From Bog-473 sp963809825 (GTDB lineage: Bacteria; Actinomycetota; Acidimicrobiia; Acidimicrobiales; RAAP-2): a stretch of 64,000 bases of DNA. The notes under the pieces are model-generated. The model was not told where the DNA came from and did not search any database. It worked only from the letters and a program-made list of their open reading frames with translations. Where the stretch lies: contig CAWELJ010000010.1 of the NCBI GenBank assembly GCA_963809825.1, positions 124,001 to 188,000 of the forward strand, given 5' to 3'. A program made the position numbers and the translations under genes. Shown in pieces: positions 1-9,197 of the stretch (within the stretch, counting starts at the first letter, position 1; each line of letters starts with the position of its first letter).

Positions 1-1
1 A

Positions 2-3000
2 GCCTTTTCGGCACAGACCTTCAACCCGATCACGGACTGTGTCACCGCCTCGGTCTCCAACGCGACCTCACCCACCCTGTCCGCCCTCACGGGCACCGTG
101 ATCGCCGCCGTGAACATCGGTGCCGGTGACTTCTCGGTGGCGCTGGGCCCGTCGAGCCAGACGCTCAATGCCGATACGAGTGTCGACTACTCGGTGACGC
201 TGACCTCCTCCGGAGGGTTCGCCGCTCCCGTGACCGTCAGCGTCTCGGGGTTGCCGAGCGGGGTCACCGGCCAGCTCACCAGCTCGACCGTGACGCCCAC
301 CGGCACCACGTTCTTGATCTTGACGTCGGGTACGAGCTACGCGACGGGTCCCGTGAGCTTCACCATCACGGCGACCGGCGGCGGCATCACCCACACCGCG
401 GGAGGCACCGTCGATCTCGAGTTCGGCCTGGTGCCCCTGTGCTACGGCCAGCTGTCCGGAGCGGTCACCGACTCCTCCACCGGTCTCCCGATCGCAGGTG
501 CATCCGTTGTCTACAGCGGCACGACCGGTCTGGCGACGACGGCCGGCGACGGGACGTACCTCGCCACCGACGTCAATCTCGGGCACAATTCGGGCGCCAC
601 GCAGACCCAGGTGACAGCGAGCGCCCCCGGATACAACGCGGTGAGCTCGTTCGTGACCGTCGCCTGCAACCAGGTGTCGGCCTTCAGCCCCGCGCTCGTG
701 CCGACCGAATTCGGCTCCGTGAGCGGGCACGTGTTCGTCGGCACGCCCGACCCCAACAACCACACCGGACAGCGAGCGGTCACACCCACGACGACACCGA
801 TTTCGGGCGCGGCGGTGCTGTTCCGTGAGGGGTTCTTCCAGAACGTCGCCACGACGGCAGGCGACGGCACCTACGCCGACAGCAGCCTGTCCCTGGGTCT
901 CAACAACTCGCCGGCCTTGTACCAGGTCACCGCCTCGGCGACCGGCTACTGGGGCTCGTCGACGGTGGCGACCCCGACGGTGAGCGCAGGCAATGCCGTG
1001 TCGCTCGATCTGGCCCTCGTGCCCATCTGCACGGGGTCGATCAACGCCAATGTGTACTCCCAGGACACCGGCCAACCGCTCGCCAACGCTGTCGTGCAGT
1101 ACACGGACGACATGGGCGCCTTCCACTTCCTCACGACGGACGCCAACGGAAACGTCACGATCGACAACGTTCCCCTCGGCTTCAACAACTCCAGCGTCAC
1201 CTATGTCGTGTCCGCTGCCAACGCTGCCGGCACGGGGAGTGCCCCCAGCACATCGGTGACGATCCCCGACTGCGGTGACACCTCCTCGGCCTCCTTCGCC
1301 GTGCACATCCCGGTGCGCAACTTCGGCGAGGTCGACGCGACCGTGGTGGACGCCACCACCGGCCTTCCCATCGAGGGCGCCAGCGGCGGACTGGTGCCGA
1401 GTTTCCAGGCTTGCTTCCCGCAGTCGGTGAGCGGGCCGACCGACGTGAGCGGTCAGGCCTCCTACCTGCAGGTATCGACCGGCCTCGACGATGCCACCAG
1501 CGCATCGTGCGAGATGAACATGTCGGCTGCGGGCTACTACTCGCTGCCGCTCGGATTCTTCGTACAGGTGAATGCCGGCCAGGTCACCGACGTGACCATC
1601 CCCCTGCAGCCCATGCTCACCGGCACCGTGACGGGAACGGTGACGGACGCAATCACGGGTCAGCCGCTGGCCGGGGTGGACGTCCACTCGGTGGCGGGGG
1701 ACTTCACCACCGACGCGTCAGGCCACTACTCGTTCACGTCCAACCAGCTCCTCGGTGACCTGAACACCCCCCAACTCGACTCTCTCGCCGCTACAAAGGC
1801 GGGCTACCTCCAGGGCCAGGACACGGTGACCGTGACCGCGGGCCAGACATCGACTCTGAATTTCGCGCTGACCCCCCAATGCGGATCCGCCGTCGTGACC
1901 GGAACCGTCTACAACGCGGTCGATCAGCAGCCGATCCCCGGAGCGACGGTCGAGGAATTCCAGGGCAACAACACGACGCTGACGGACGCCAGTGGGCACT
2001 TCCGCCTGACCGCGCCCGTCTACAACAACGCCGCCTTCGTGGACGAGCTGTTCGCGTCGGCCGCCGGCTTCAACAGCGCAACGGAGTTCGTCCACCTCTT
2101 CTGTGGCGCCCGGGTCGTGGCCGACTTCGGTTCCAACAACAGCGAGACGGGTGCCTTGTCCGGCACGGTCACGGCCGCCGGCACGGGACTGCCCGTCAGC
2201 GGCGCGTTCGTGGGTACGAGCTTCGGAGCGACGACCACCACTGATGCGTCCGGCTTCTACAGCTTCAGCAACGTACCCCTTGGAAACGGCAACACCACTG
2301 AGACCTGGACGGTCTCGGTCGATCCTCCGACCGGTTCGCCGCTGCAGCCCGCGGTCCTGCCGGTGGCGGTGCCGGCCAGCCCGCCGACGACATCCCTGGA
2401 CTTCCAGCTCGGGACCACCCCACCCCCCAGGCCACATGCCGTCGACGACGCCGTGTCGACCCCGACGGGCCAGGCCGTCACGTTGGCCGCGCCCGGCGTG
2501 CTGGCCAACGACACGGGCGCGAATATCGAGATCACGGGGAACACCTTCCCCGCCCACGGGAGCCTGACCCTCAACCTCGACGGAAGCTTCACCTACACCC
2601 CGACGCCGGGCATCACATCACCGCAGACGTTCACGTACACCATCACCGACGAGTTCGGGGTGACGTCGACCGCGACGGTCACGATCACCCAGGGAGGCAC
2701 GAACCCGGCTGCCCCCGTGGCGACCGACGACAACGGGACGACGGCGTTCGAGACCCCGCTCGTCGTGGCCGCACCCGGCGTGCTGGCCAACGACACGGGC
2801 ACGGGCCTCTCGGTGACGGGCCACACCTCGCCGACGCACGGCGCGGTCGCCATCAATCCCGACGGGAGCTACACCTACACCCCGGCGGCGGGCTACAGCG
2901 GCGCCGACTCGTTCACCTACACGGTGACCGACGCCGCGGCCCAGACCGCGACGGCGACCGTGCACCTGACCGTCTCGCCGCCGGCTGCCCCCGTGGCGAC

Positions 3001-4540
3001 CGACGACAACGGGACGACGGCGTTCGAGACCCCGCTCGTCGTGGCCGCACCGGGCGTGCTGGCCAACGACACGGGCACGGGCCTCTCGGTGACGGGCCAC
3101 ACCTCGCCGACGCACGGCGCGGTCGCCATCAATCCCGACGGGAGCTACACCTACACCCCGGCGGCGGGCTACAGCGGCGCCGACTCGTTCACCTACACGG
3201 TGACCGACGCCGCGGCCCAGACCGCGACGGCGACCGTGCACCTGACCGTCTCGCCGCCGGCTGCCCCCGTGGCGACCGACGACAACGGGACGACGGCGTT
3301 CGAGACCCCGCTCGTCGTGGCCGCACCGGGCGTGCTGGCCAACGACACGGGCACGGGCCTCTCGGTGACGGGCCACACCTCGCCGACGCACGGCGCGGTC
3401 GCCATCAATCCCGACGGGAGCTACACCTACACCCCGGCGGCGGGCTACAGCGGCGCCGACTCGTTCACCTACACGGTGACCGACGCCGCGGCCCAGACCG
3501 CGACGGCGACCGTGCACCTGACCGTCTCGCCGCCGGCTGCCCCCGTGGCGACCGACGACAACGGGACGACGGCGTTCGAGACCCCGCTCGTCGTGGCCGC
3601 ACCGGGCGTGCTGGCCAACGACACGGGCACGGGCCTCTCGGTGACGGGCCACACCTCGCCGACGCACGGCGCGGTCGCCATCAATCCCGACGGGAGCTAC
3701 ACCTACACCCCGGCGGCGGGCTACAGCGGCGCCGACTCGTTCACCTACACGGTGACCGACGCCGCGGCCCAGACCGCGACGGCGACCGTGCACCTGACCG
3801 TCTCGCCGCCGGCTGCCCCCGTGGCGACCGACGACAACGGGACGACGGCGTTCGAGACCCCGCTCGTCGTGGCCGCACCGGGCGTGCTGGCCAACGACAC
3901 GGGCACGGGCCTCTCGGTGACGGGCCACACCTCGCCGACGCACGGCGCGGTCGCCATCAATCCCGACGGGAGCTACACCTACACCCCGGCGGCGGGCTAC
4001 AGCGGCGCCGACTCGTTCACCTACACGGTGACCGACGCCGCGGCCCAGACCGCGACGGCGACCGTGCACCTGACCGTCTCGCCGCCGGCGCCGCCGGCGC
4101 CCACGCCCGTCGTGCTCGGCATATTTCCAGCCGTCGGTCCACCCGCCGGCGGGGAGTTCGTTCTCATCTATGGGCGGAACCTCTGTGGTGCCACCACCGT
4201 GACCTTCGGGGCGGTATCCGCCGGTATACGGAGCATCAACCGTGACTGTTCGACGATCGTGGTCACCGAGCCGCCGGGGCGCGGCATCGCGCGCGTGGTC
4301 GTCACCACGCCGGGTGGCAGCGCGGCATCGCCCGTGTCGTTCACCTACCTCGAGCCCAAGCACCCTGAGACGGAGTGCGACGACAAAATCTTCCCGTTCG
4401 GCGGTGCGCTGTCCTTCGGATGGCCTCCCGGCGCACTCAACCCGGCTGCATGGCTGAACGCCCCACTCGCGGCGACGGCCGGTTCACCCGATCACGAGGG
4501 TTACGGGCTCTGCGACGATGGTGACCGGTCGATGGGATGA
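2..4540 (+). CDS. giant secreted repeat protein, 5' end outside the window
   Basis: The reading frame is open from base 2, so this is the last 1,512 residues of a longer protein. In order: an Ig-like stretch (to about base 420); seven transthyretin-like (carboxypeptidase regulatory) repeats, bases 430-2400, each with a TG.P..GA.V core and a later T.A.G.Y turn; one diverged and then five almost identical 92-residue cadherin/Big_9-like repeats with VLANDTG, HGAV and DSFTYTVTD; and one IPT/TIG domain, about 4105-4360. Such proteins are usually extracellular adhesion or matrix proteins. No LPxTG motif or C-terminal membrane segment is visible, so how it is held at the surface is unclear. The signal peptide must lie upstream. 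The exact role is unknown; secretion and an architectural role are inferred from the domains. Confidence 0.85.
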   Translation, partial: AFSAQTFNPITDCVTASVSNATSPTLSALTGTVIAAVNIGAGDFSVALGPSSQTLNADTSVDYSVTLTSSGGFAAPVTVSVSGLPSGVTGQLTSSTVTPTGTTFLILTSGTSYATGPVSFTITATGGGITHTAGGTVDLEFGLVPLCYGQLSGAVTDSSTGLPIAGASVVYSGTTGLATTAGDGTYLATDVNLGHNSGATQTQVTASAPGYNAVSSFVTVACNQVSAFSPALVPTEFGSVSGHVFVGTPDPNNHTGQRAVTPTTTPISGAAVLFREGFFQNVATTAGDGTYADSSLSLGLNNSPALYQVTASATGYWGSSTVATPTVSAGNAVSLDLALVPICTGSINANVYSQDTGQPLANAVVQYTDDMGAFHFLTTDANGNVTIDNVPLGFNNSSVTYVVSAANAAGTGSAPSTSVTIPDCGDTSSASFAVHIPVRNFGEVDATVVDATTGLPIEGASGGLVPSFQACFPQSVSGPTDVSGQASYLQVSTGLDDATSASCEMNMSAAGYYSLPLGFFVQVNAGQVTDVTIPLQPMLTGTVTGTVTDAITGQPLAGVDVHSVAGDFTTDASGHYSFTSNQLLGDLNTPQLDSLAATKAGYLQGQDTVTVTAGQTSTLNFALTPQCGSAVVTGTVYNAVDQQPIPGATVEEFQGNNTTLTDASGHFRLTAPVYNNAAFVDELFASAAGFNSATEFVHLFCGARVVADFGSNNSETGALSGTVTAAGTGLPVSGAFVGTSFGATTTTDASGFYSFSNVPLGNGNTTETWTVSVDPPTGSPLQPAVLPVAVPASPPTTSLDFQLGTTPPPRPHAVDDAVSTPTGQAVTLAAPGVLANDTGANIEITGNTFPAHGSLTLNLDGSFTYTPTPGITSPQTFTYTITDEFGVTSTATVTITQGGTNPAAPVATDDNGTTAFETPLVVAAPGVLANDTGTGLSVTGHTSPTHGAVAINPDGSYTYTPAAGYSGADSFTYTVTDAAAQTATATVHLTVSPPAAPVATDDNGTTAFETPLVVAAPGVLANDTGTGLSVTGHTSPTHGAVAINPDGSYTYTPAAGYSGADSFTYTVTDAAAQTATATVHLTVSPPAAPVATDDNGTTAFETPLVVAAPGVLANDTGTGLSVTGHTSPTHGAVAINPDGSYTYTPAAGYSGADSFTYTVTDAAAQTATATVHLTVSPPAAPVATDDNGTTAFETPLVVAAPGVLANDTGTGLSVTGHTSPTHGAVAINPDGSYTYTPAAGYSGADSFTYTVTDAAAQTATATVHLTVSPPAAPVATDDNGTTAFETPLVVAAPGVLANDTGTGLSVTGHTSPTHGAVAINPDGSYTYTPAAGYSGADSFTYTVTDAAAQTATATVHLTVSPPAPPAPTPVVLGIFPAVGPPAGGEFVLIYGRNLCGATTVTFGAVSAGIRSINRDCSTIVVTEPPGRGIARVVVTTPGGSAASPVSFTYLEPKHPETECDDKIFPFGGALSFGWPPGALNPAAWLNAPLAATAGSPDHEGYGLCDDGDRSMG
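2711..4090 (+). repeat. five tandem 276-bp repeats inside the giant surface protein
   Basis: Five head-to-tail copies begin at 2711, 2987, 3263, 3539 and 3815. Each is 276 bp, exactly 92 codons, so copy-number change keeps the frame. Copies 2-5 read as identical. Copy 1 differs by one base in the codon before GVLAND (ccc against ccg). A clearly diverged sixth relative lies just upstream (about 2430-2700). Each unit encodes one cadherin/Big_9-like beta-sandwich with the VLANDTG motif. Near-identity at DNA level points to recent expansion or gene conversion. Confidence 0.97.
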
Positions 4541-4713
4541 GCCGCGCTCTCTCGAGCAGGGCGAGCAATCCGGCTGACGGCTACGGGATCTTCAACCGCG
4601 GCGGGGGTGTCCTCCGCCCTCCGCCACGCGCGTCCGCCTGGTGGATGTGCGGGCCTTCTCGCCGGCGGTCCATCGCCTTCGGCTGAGTCGTTCCGTATGC
4701 TGGTCGCTCGACC
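4541..4713. promoter_or_regulatory. intergenic region with purU promoter
   Basis: This spacer separates the surface-protein gene from purU. A -10-like TATGCT at 4696-4701 lies 12 bases before the GTG of purU, giving a predicted leader of about six bases. No Shine-Dalgarno sequence and no convincing terminator for the upstream gene are visible. Confidence 0.45.
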
Positions 4714-5577
4714 GTGCGCCGCTACGTCCTCACCATCACCTGCCCCGACCGCGTCGGCATCGTCGCCGCCGTCACGGGCCTGATCGCCGGCCATGGCGGG
4801 TCGGTCCTCGAGGCCGCCCAGCACGGCGACCTGCAGACCGGCCGGTTCTTCCTGCGCATCGAGATCGTCGCCGACAGCCTCCCGCCCGGCTTCGGCCCCG
4901 AGGAGCTGGCGAGGGCGTTCGAGCCGGTGGCGGAGGAGTTCGCCATGGAGTGGCACCTGAGCGACACGGACGAGCGCAAGCGGGTCGTGCTGCTCGCCAG
5001 CCGGGAGGACCACTGCGTCGCCGACCTCCTTTACCGCTGGCGGGCCGACGAGCTCGAGTGCGACATCCCCTGCGTGATCTCGAACCACGAGGACCTCCGC
5101 GGCATGGTCGAGTGGCACGGCGTCCATTTCCGGTGCGTGCCAGTCGGGCCCGAGCCCGCCGCCAAACAGGCCGCCTTCGACGAGATCGACGGCATCGTGG
5201 AGCACGAGCGCGCCGACGTCATCGTCCTCGCGCGCTACATGCAGATCCTCCCGCCCGCCTTCTGCGCCGCTCGTCCCGGCCGCATCATCAACATCCACCA
5301 CTCGTTCCTGCCGTCGTTCGCCGGTGCCAAGCCGTACCACCAGGCGTTCGAACGGGGCGTGAAGCTGATCGGCGCCACCTGCCACTACGTGACGGCGGAG
5401 CTCGACGAGGGACCGATCATCGAGCAGGACACCCGGCGCATCGACCATGCCGACTCCGTCGAGGAGCTCCAGCGCGTGGGTCGCGACGTCGAGCGCACGG
5501 TGCTGGCCCGCGGCCTGCGCTGGCACCTCCAGGACCGCGTGCTGCTCAACGGCAGCACGACGGTGGTCTTCCCGTAG
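4714..5577 (+). CDS. purU: formyltetrahydrofolate deformylase
   Basis: This 287-residue protein has an N-terminal ACT domain (about 1-85, opening with a TCPDRVGIV motif) and a C-terminal formyltransferase-fold domain (about 90-287). That is the standard PurU layout and length. PurU hydrolyses 10-formyl-tetrahydrofolate to formate and tetrahydrofolate, balancing one-carbon pools and feeding formate to purine synthesis. The catalytic set of the family is visible: Asn193 and His195 in INIHHSFLP, and Asp231 in DEGPII. The GTG start is chosen because the ACT domain begins at once and a -10 hexamer lies 12 bases upstream. It converges on the next gene, with a small GCCCG/CGGGC hairpin at the junction. 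Confidence 0.95.
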   Translation: MRRYVLTITCPDRVGIVAAVTGLIAGHGGSVLEAAQHGDLQTGRFFLRIEIVADSLPPGFGPEELARAFEPVAEEFAMEWHLSDTDERKRVVLLASREDHCVADLLYRWRADELECDIPCVISNHEDLRGMVEWHGVHFRCVPVGPEPAAKQAAFDEIDGIVEHERADVIVLARYMQILPPAFCAARPGRIINIHHSFLPSFAGAKPYHQAFERGVKLIGATCHYVTAELDEGPIIEQDTRRIDHADSVEELQRVGRDVERTVLARGLRWHLQDRVLLNGSTTVVFP

Positions 5578-5593
5578 CCCGAGTCCCGGGCGC

Positions 5594-6607
5594 TCAGCGC
5601 TCCCCGATGTCGGCGCTCTCGGCGGCTCGCACGATCTCGTCGGCCACGGCGTCGGGGTCCTCGAGCGGCAGCATGTGCCCCCGGTCGGGCAGTGTGACCA
5701 GACGCGCCCCCCGGATCGTCGACGCGATGGCGTCGGCGCGGGCGGGGACGGTCAGCGTGTCGCGGCTCCCGACCATCACGGTGGTCGGCACCTCCATGCC
5801 TGCGATGCCCTCCAGCAGGTTCATCTCGGTCATGGCGGCAAGCCATCCGCCGCGCACGGAGGGGTCGCAGCCGGCGAAGAGATCCCGGGTCAGCACGAGA
5901 TGCGAGTGGAGCGGATCGACCCCGAAGGCGCCCCGGACGAACCGGTGGCCGTTGGCCGAGCGCATGCTCCTCGTCACGACGGGGGAGGCGATGAAGGCCG
6001 ACGCCAGGCGCGCCGCCTGCGGGAAGGACCGACCACGGGGGTCGTGTGCCGAGGTGGCCACCAGCACCGCGGCGCGGGCCCGTTCCTTCATGACCTCGGG
6101 CCGGTGCGTCGCCAGGGACATGATCGTCATGCCGCCCATGGAGTGTCCGGCGAGGACGGCATCGCTCACGCCCTGGTTCTCGAGGACGAGCGCCAGGTCG
6201 TGCGCCAGGGTCTCGATCGCCAGGGGCGCCGTTCCCCGCGTGCTGGCGCCGTGGCCCCGCTGGTCGTACAGCACGACCCTGTGCCCGCGGTCGCGCAGGC
6301 GGCGGGTGACGGGGAGCCAGATCTCGTGACTGCAGCCCCAGCAGTGGGGTAGCACGACGACCGCGGCCTCGGGACCGTGGCCGTCGAGGTCCCAGACCGC
6401 GAGCTGGGCCCCGTCTGGCGTCCGGACGACCCGATGGTCCGGCCGGCTGACGTCGGGACCCCACCCGAGGGAGCGCCGCTCGTCTTCGGGCCCGAGCGGG
6501 CCCGCCGCGGCGGGTCCGCCGGACCGGCGCCGGTAGGCGGCACCGGCCGCAGCGCCGGCGGCCAGGGCCCCGCCCAGCACCAGCAGTCGTCGGGAACGAG
6601 GCGTCAT
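5594..6607 (-). CDS. alpha/beta hydrolase with N-terminal membrane anchor
   Basis: This 337-residue alpha/beta hydrolase has the nucleophile elbow GHSMGG (Ser about 156), an oxyanion-loop HCWG segment, a GSRDTLTVP acid region and a DRGHMLP histidine. A short hydrophobic Ala/Gly/Leu stretch right after the start (LLVLGGALAAGAAAG) looks like a signal anchor, so the enzyme probably sits on the outer face of the membrane. The ATG at 6607 is preferred over the upstream ATG at 6646 because it places a basic MTPRSRR segment directly before the hydrophobic stretch. The substrate cannot be deduced; lipase, esterase and peroxidase-like relatives share these motifs. It is divergent from the diiron oxygenase gene. 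Confidence 0.8.
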   Translation of the reverse strand: MTPRSRRLLVLGGALAAGAAAGAAYRRRSGGPAAAGPLGPEDERRSLGWGPDVSRPDHRVVRTPDGAQLAVWDLDGHGPEAAVVVLPHCWGCSHEIWLPVTRRLRDRGHRVVLYDQRGHGASTRGTAPLAIETLAHDLALVLENQGVSDAVLAGHSMGGMTIMSLATHRPEVMKERARAAVLVATSAHDPRGRSFPQAARLASAFIASPVVTRSMRSANGHRFVRGAFGVDPLHSHLVLTRDLFAGCDPSVRGGWLAAMTEMNLLEGIAGMEVPTTVMVGSRDTLTVPARADAIASTIRGARLVTLPDRGHMLPLEDPDAVADEIVRAAESADIGER

Positions 6608-6686
6608 GGTCCCGGAGCGTACGTGCCTCCGGGGCCCGAGGGCCATGGCGGGGGAGACCGGTCCCGGAGCCCCAGGAAATCAGGAG

Positions 6687-6715
6687 TTGACGAAAATGCT
6701 TAAGAAACAAAGAAT
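6687..6715 (+). promoter_or_regulatory. promoter of the diiron oxygenase-tetR pair
   Basis: TTGACG (6687-6692), a 17-base spacer and AAGAAT (6710-6715) make a good sigma-A-type promoter. The predicted start of transcription falls on the A of the ATG at 6722. The spacer is unusually A-rich for this genome and contains CTTAAG, so it could hold the operator for the TetR protein encoded downstream. Confidence 0.6.
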
Positions 6716-6721
6716 ACGGGT

Positions 6722-7702
6722 ATGGCCTCCACCATGGACACACAGACGACGTCACCGACCCGCCCCGAGACCGCCCGGACCGTCGAGCAGCGCATCGAGC
6801 GCCTGTCGACCGCATCGTTGAAGCGCATCGTGGAGCCCGACCTCGACGTCCCCGGCGAGATCGGCCCCGGCCAGGTGCTCCCCGACGAGCTCCTCTCGCT
6901 GGCCGACGTGCCCGAGCTGTTCGACCGGCTGACCGCGGAGCAGAAGCGCACCCTGGCGAGGGAAGAGTTCGCCTCCATCGTCGACACCGGCGTCCGCTTC
7001 GAGTCGGTGCTGATGGCCGGATTCAGCTTCGAGATCATCGCCCGTCGCGACCTCACCGACCCCCGGGTCACGTACCTGCTGCACGAGATGGGGGAGGAGA
7101 CGCGCCACTCCCGCCTCTTCGTCCGTCTGCTCACCCAGGTCAAGCCCCAGGCGAGGAACCCAATCGACGGGCCGATCGCCCGCGTGGCACAGCACGTCCT
7201 GATGCCCTTCCTCACGGCCATGCCGTCGCTCTTCTGCCTCCTCGTGCTCAGCGGCGAGGAGGTCCCGGACCTGTTGCAGAAGCTGGCCAGCGAGCACCCC
7301 GACACCGATCCGATGATCAAGGCGGTGTCGAAGTACCACCGCCAGGAGGAGGCCCGCCACCTCGCCTTCGGCCGCATGATCTTCCCGGAGCAGTGGGCCG
7401 CCGCCGGGCCCGTCGAGCGCTTCCTCGTGCGCCACCTCGGGTCCCGCATCGCCAGCGCCATGTTCGACACGATCGTGCACCCCGGCGTCTACGGCGCCGT
7501 CGGACTGCCCACCTGGTCGACGTGGCGCGCCGTCAACCGCTCGGCCGGCCGCACGGCCCTGCGCCACCGGGCGCTGCGCCCGCTGCTCACCCCGCTGATC
7601 GAGGCCGGTGTCTTCAGGGGCGGCCTGATCCCCAAGGGTTGGCGGCGCGCCTGCGGCGTCGACCGCCACGGTCGCGCCGTCGCCCCGGTCGCGGCGGCCT
7701 GA
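6722..7702 (+). CDS. AurF-like diiron oxygenase
   Basis: This 326-residue helical protein resembles the AurF / p-aminobenzoate N-oxygenase family of non-heme diiron enzymes. Metal-ligand motifs are visible: EEFASI (about 78-83), HEMGEETRHSRLF (about 116-128) and QEEARHLAF (about 210-218), matching the ExxxH and ExxRH pattern expected for two irons. AurF oxidises aromatic amines, but many genomic relatives have no known substrate, so only the cofactor class is safe. A tetR gene follows after four bases and probably controls the pair. The transcript is predicted to be leaderless. Confidence 0.8.
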   Translation: MASTMDTQTTSPTRPETARTVEQRIERLSTASLKRIVEPDLDVPGEIGPGQVLPDELLSLADVPELFDRLTAEQKRTLAREEFASIVDTGVRFESVLMAGFSFEIIARRDLTDPRVTYLLHEMGEETRHSRLFVRLLTQVKPQARNPIDGPIARVAQHVLMPFLTAMPSLFCLLVLSGEEVPDLLQKLASEHPDTDPMIKAVSKYHRQEEARHLAFGRMIFPEQWAAAGPVERFLVRHLGSRIASAMFDTIVHPGVYGAVGLPTWSTWRAVNRSAGRTALRHRALRPLLTPLIEAGVFRGGLIPKGWRRACGVDRHGRAVAPVAAA

Positions 7703-7706
7703 CCCG

Positions 7707-8306
7707 GTGCCGCCGGAGCCGACACAGACCAAGGGTGACCGCACCCGCCAGGCTCTGCTGGCGGCGGCCGTGGTCCGTTTCGCCCGCGAGGGCTACCGGG
7801 GCACCTCGGTCGCCGACGTGTGCCGCGACGCCGGGTTGTCCACCACCGCCGCGTACCCCTACTTCGCCAACAAGGAGGCGCTCTTCGTCGCCGCGGTCGA
7901 CGAGGACGTCGCGGGCCTGATCGACGACGCGGTCTCGCTCGTCATGCTCGACGAGGAGCCGGAGTGGGGACGCCTCATGATGCGGGCGCTGATCGCCCAC
8001 CTCGCCGGGCACCCGCTCGCCGGCCGCATCGTGCGCGGCCTCGAGCCGGAGTTCACCATGCGGCTCCTGCAGATTCCGGCCCTCCAGGAGCTGCGCAAGA
8101 CCGTGACGGAGCTCATCCGGGACCAGCAGGTGCGCGGCGACGTGCGCCGGGACATCGATCCCGCCGAGACCGCCGGCGGCATGGTCGTGATCGTCATCTC
8201 GCTGCTCATGGCGACCACGCAGACCGGGGCTGACGCCGCGGGCTTCGAGCAGGTGGCGGGCGACGTGGAATCCGTCCTGCAGGCGGCGACCCGGCCGCCC
8301 CGCTGA
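7707..8306 (+). CDS. TetR family transcriptional regulator
   Basis: This 199-residue protein has a TetR-type N-terminal helix-turn-helix (about residues 10-55: DRTRQALLAAAV, then GTSVADVCRDAGLSTTAAYPYFANKEALF) and a divergent all-helical ligand domain. The GTG start is four bases after the stop of the diiron oxygenase, so the two genes form one transcript. It most likely represses its own operon, releasing on a small ligand that may be the enzyme's substrate. Ligand and operator are not identifiable here. Confidence 0.88.
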   Translation: MPPEPTQTKGDRTRQALLAAAVVRFAREGYRGTSVADVCRDAGLSTTAAYPYFANKEALFVAAVDEDVAGLIDDAVSLVMLDEEPEWGRLMMRALIAHLAGHPLAGRIVRGLEPEFTMRLLQIPALQELRKTVTELIRDQQVRGDVRRDIDPAETAGGMVVIVISLLMATTQTGADAAGFEQVAGDVESVLQAATRPPR

Positions 8307-8374
8307 GGGCGACCGGGCCCGTCGCCCCGTCCCGGTGCTCCCGCCGGCCCTGACCTCGCGCCGCCCCGCGCCGA

Positions 8375-8380
8375 TACAAT
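8375..8380 (+). promoter_or_regulatory. -10 element of yebC
   Basis: TACAAT, close to the perfect bacterial -10, lies 10 bases before the yebC ATG. CTGACC at 8350-8355 is a possible -35 with a long 19-base spacer. The predicted leader is only about four bases. Confidence 0.6.
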
Positions 8381-8390
8381 CGGGCCCACA

Positions 8391-9140
8391 ATGTCGGGTC
8401 ATTCCAAGTGGGCGACCACCAAATACCGCAAGGGTGCCCAGGACAAGGCCCGGGCCAAGATCTTCGCCAAGTGCATCCGCCTCGTGGAGGTCGCGGCGCG
8501 CGACGGGGGAGGTGACCTCGACGCCAACGCCACCCTGCGGACCGCCTACCAGAAGGCCCGCGCGGCCAGCGTGCCGCTGGACACGATCGAGAAGGCCATC
8601 AAGCGGGGGACCGGCGACCTCGAGGGTGTCCGCTACGAGGCGATCAACTACGAGGGCTACGGCCCGGGCGGCGTCGCCATCATGGTCGAGACGCTGTCGG
8701 ACAACCGCAACCGGACCGGCTCCGAGATGCGCAACCTCTTCAGCCGCAACGGCGGCAACATGGCCGAGCCGGGCGCCGTGGGCTGGCAGTTCGAACGCAA
8801 GGGCATCGTGACCGTGGGCCTCGACAACGACGAGGACAAGGTCATGGAGATCGCCATGGAGGGCGGCGCCGAGGACATGTCGAGCAACGGGGTCGCCTGG
8901 GTCGTGACCTGCGCGCCGGCCGATCTCGAGTCCGTGCGCCGGGCCCTCGACGACGCCGGCATCACGCCCGAGTCGGTGGACCTCTCGCTCGAGCCGACCA
9001 CGCTCGTCCCGGTCCCCGACGAGTCCGAGGCCAAGAAGGTCCTGCGCCTGCTCGAAGCGATCGACGACCACGACGACGTCCAGGCCGTCCACTCCAACGC
9101 GGACATCGCGGACGAGGTGCTCGCCACCTTCGAGGGCTGA
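8391..9140 (+). CDS. yebC: YebC/PmpR family protein
   Basis: This 249-residue full-length YebC protein begins with MSGHSKWATTKYRKGAQDK and carries the conserved YEGYGPGG and RNRT segments. The family is described both as DNA-binding regulators and, for some members, as ribosome-associated factors helping translation of difficult stretches. Its usual place just upstream of ruvC is kept here. The ATG lies 10 bases after a strong -10, so translation is from a nearly leaderless mRNA. A 57-base gap with its own -10 separates it from ruvC. Confidence 0.95.
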   Translation: MSGHSKWATTKYRKGAQDKARAKIFAKCIRLVEVAARDGGGDLDANATLRTAYQKARAASVPLDTIEKAIKRGTGDLEGVRYEAINYEGYGPGGVAIMVETLSDNRNRTGSEMRNLFSRNGGNMAEPGAVGWQFERKGIVTVGLDNDEDKVMEIAMEGGAEDMSSNGVAWVVTCAPADLESVRRALDDAGITPESVDLSLEPTTLVPVPDESEAKKVLRLLEAIDDHDDVQAVHSNADIADEVLATFEG

Positions 9141-9183
9141 GCCGCCCGCCGCCCCGGTCCGCCCCCCGACCCGCGGGCCCGAC

Positions 9184-9189
9184 TATCCT
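9184..9189 (+). promoter_or_regulatory. -10 element of ruvCAB
   Basis: TATCCT lies eight bases before the ruvC ATG. The predicted start of transcription is about two bases before the start codon. No LexA-type SOS box was recognised around it. Confidence 0.55.
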
Positions 9190-9197
9190 ACGAACGC

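Noticed and set aside
2711..4090. CRISPR array
   Set aside because: The repeat is 276 bases with no spacers and lies in frame inside a coding gene.
2618..4363. A long open frame on the minus strand across the surface-protein repeats
   Set aside because: It is the mirror of the GC-rich repeats, gives an Arg/Gly/His-rich low-complexity product with no family features and shares the repeat period of the real gene.
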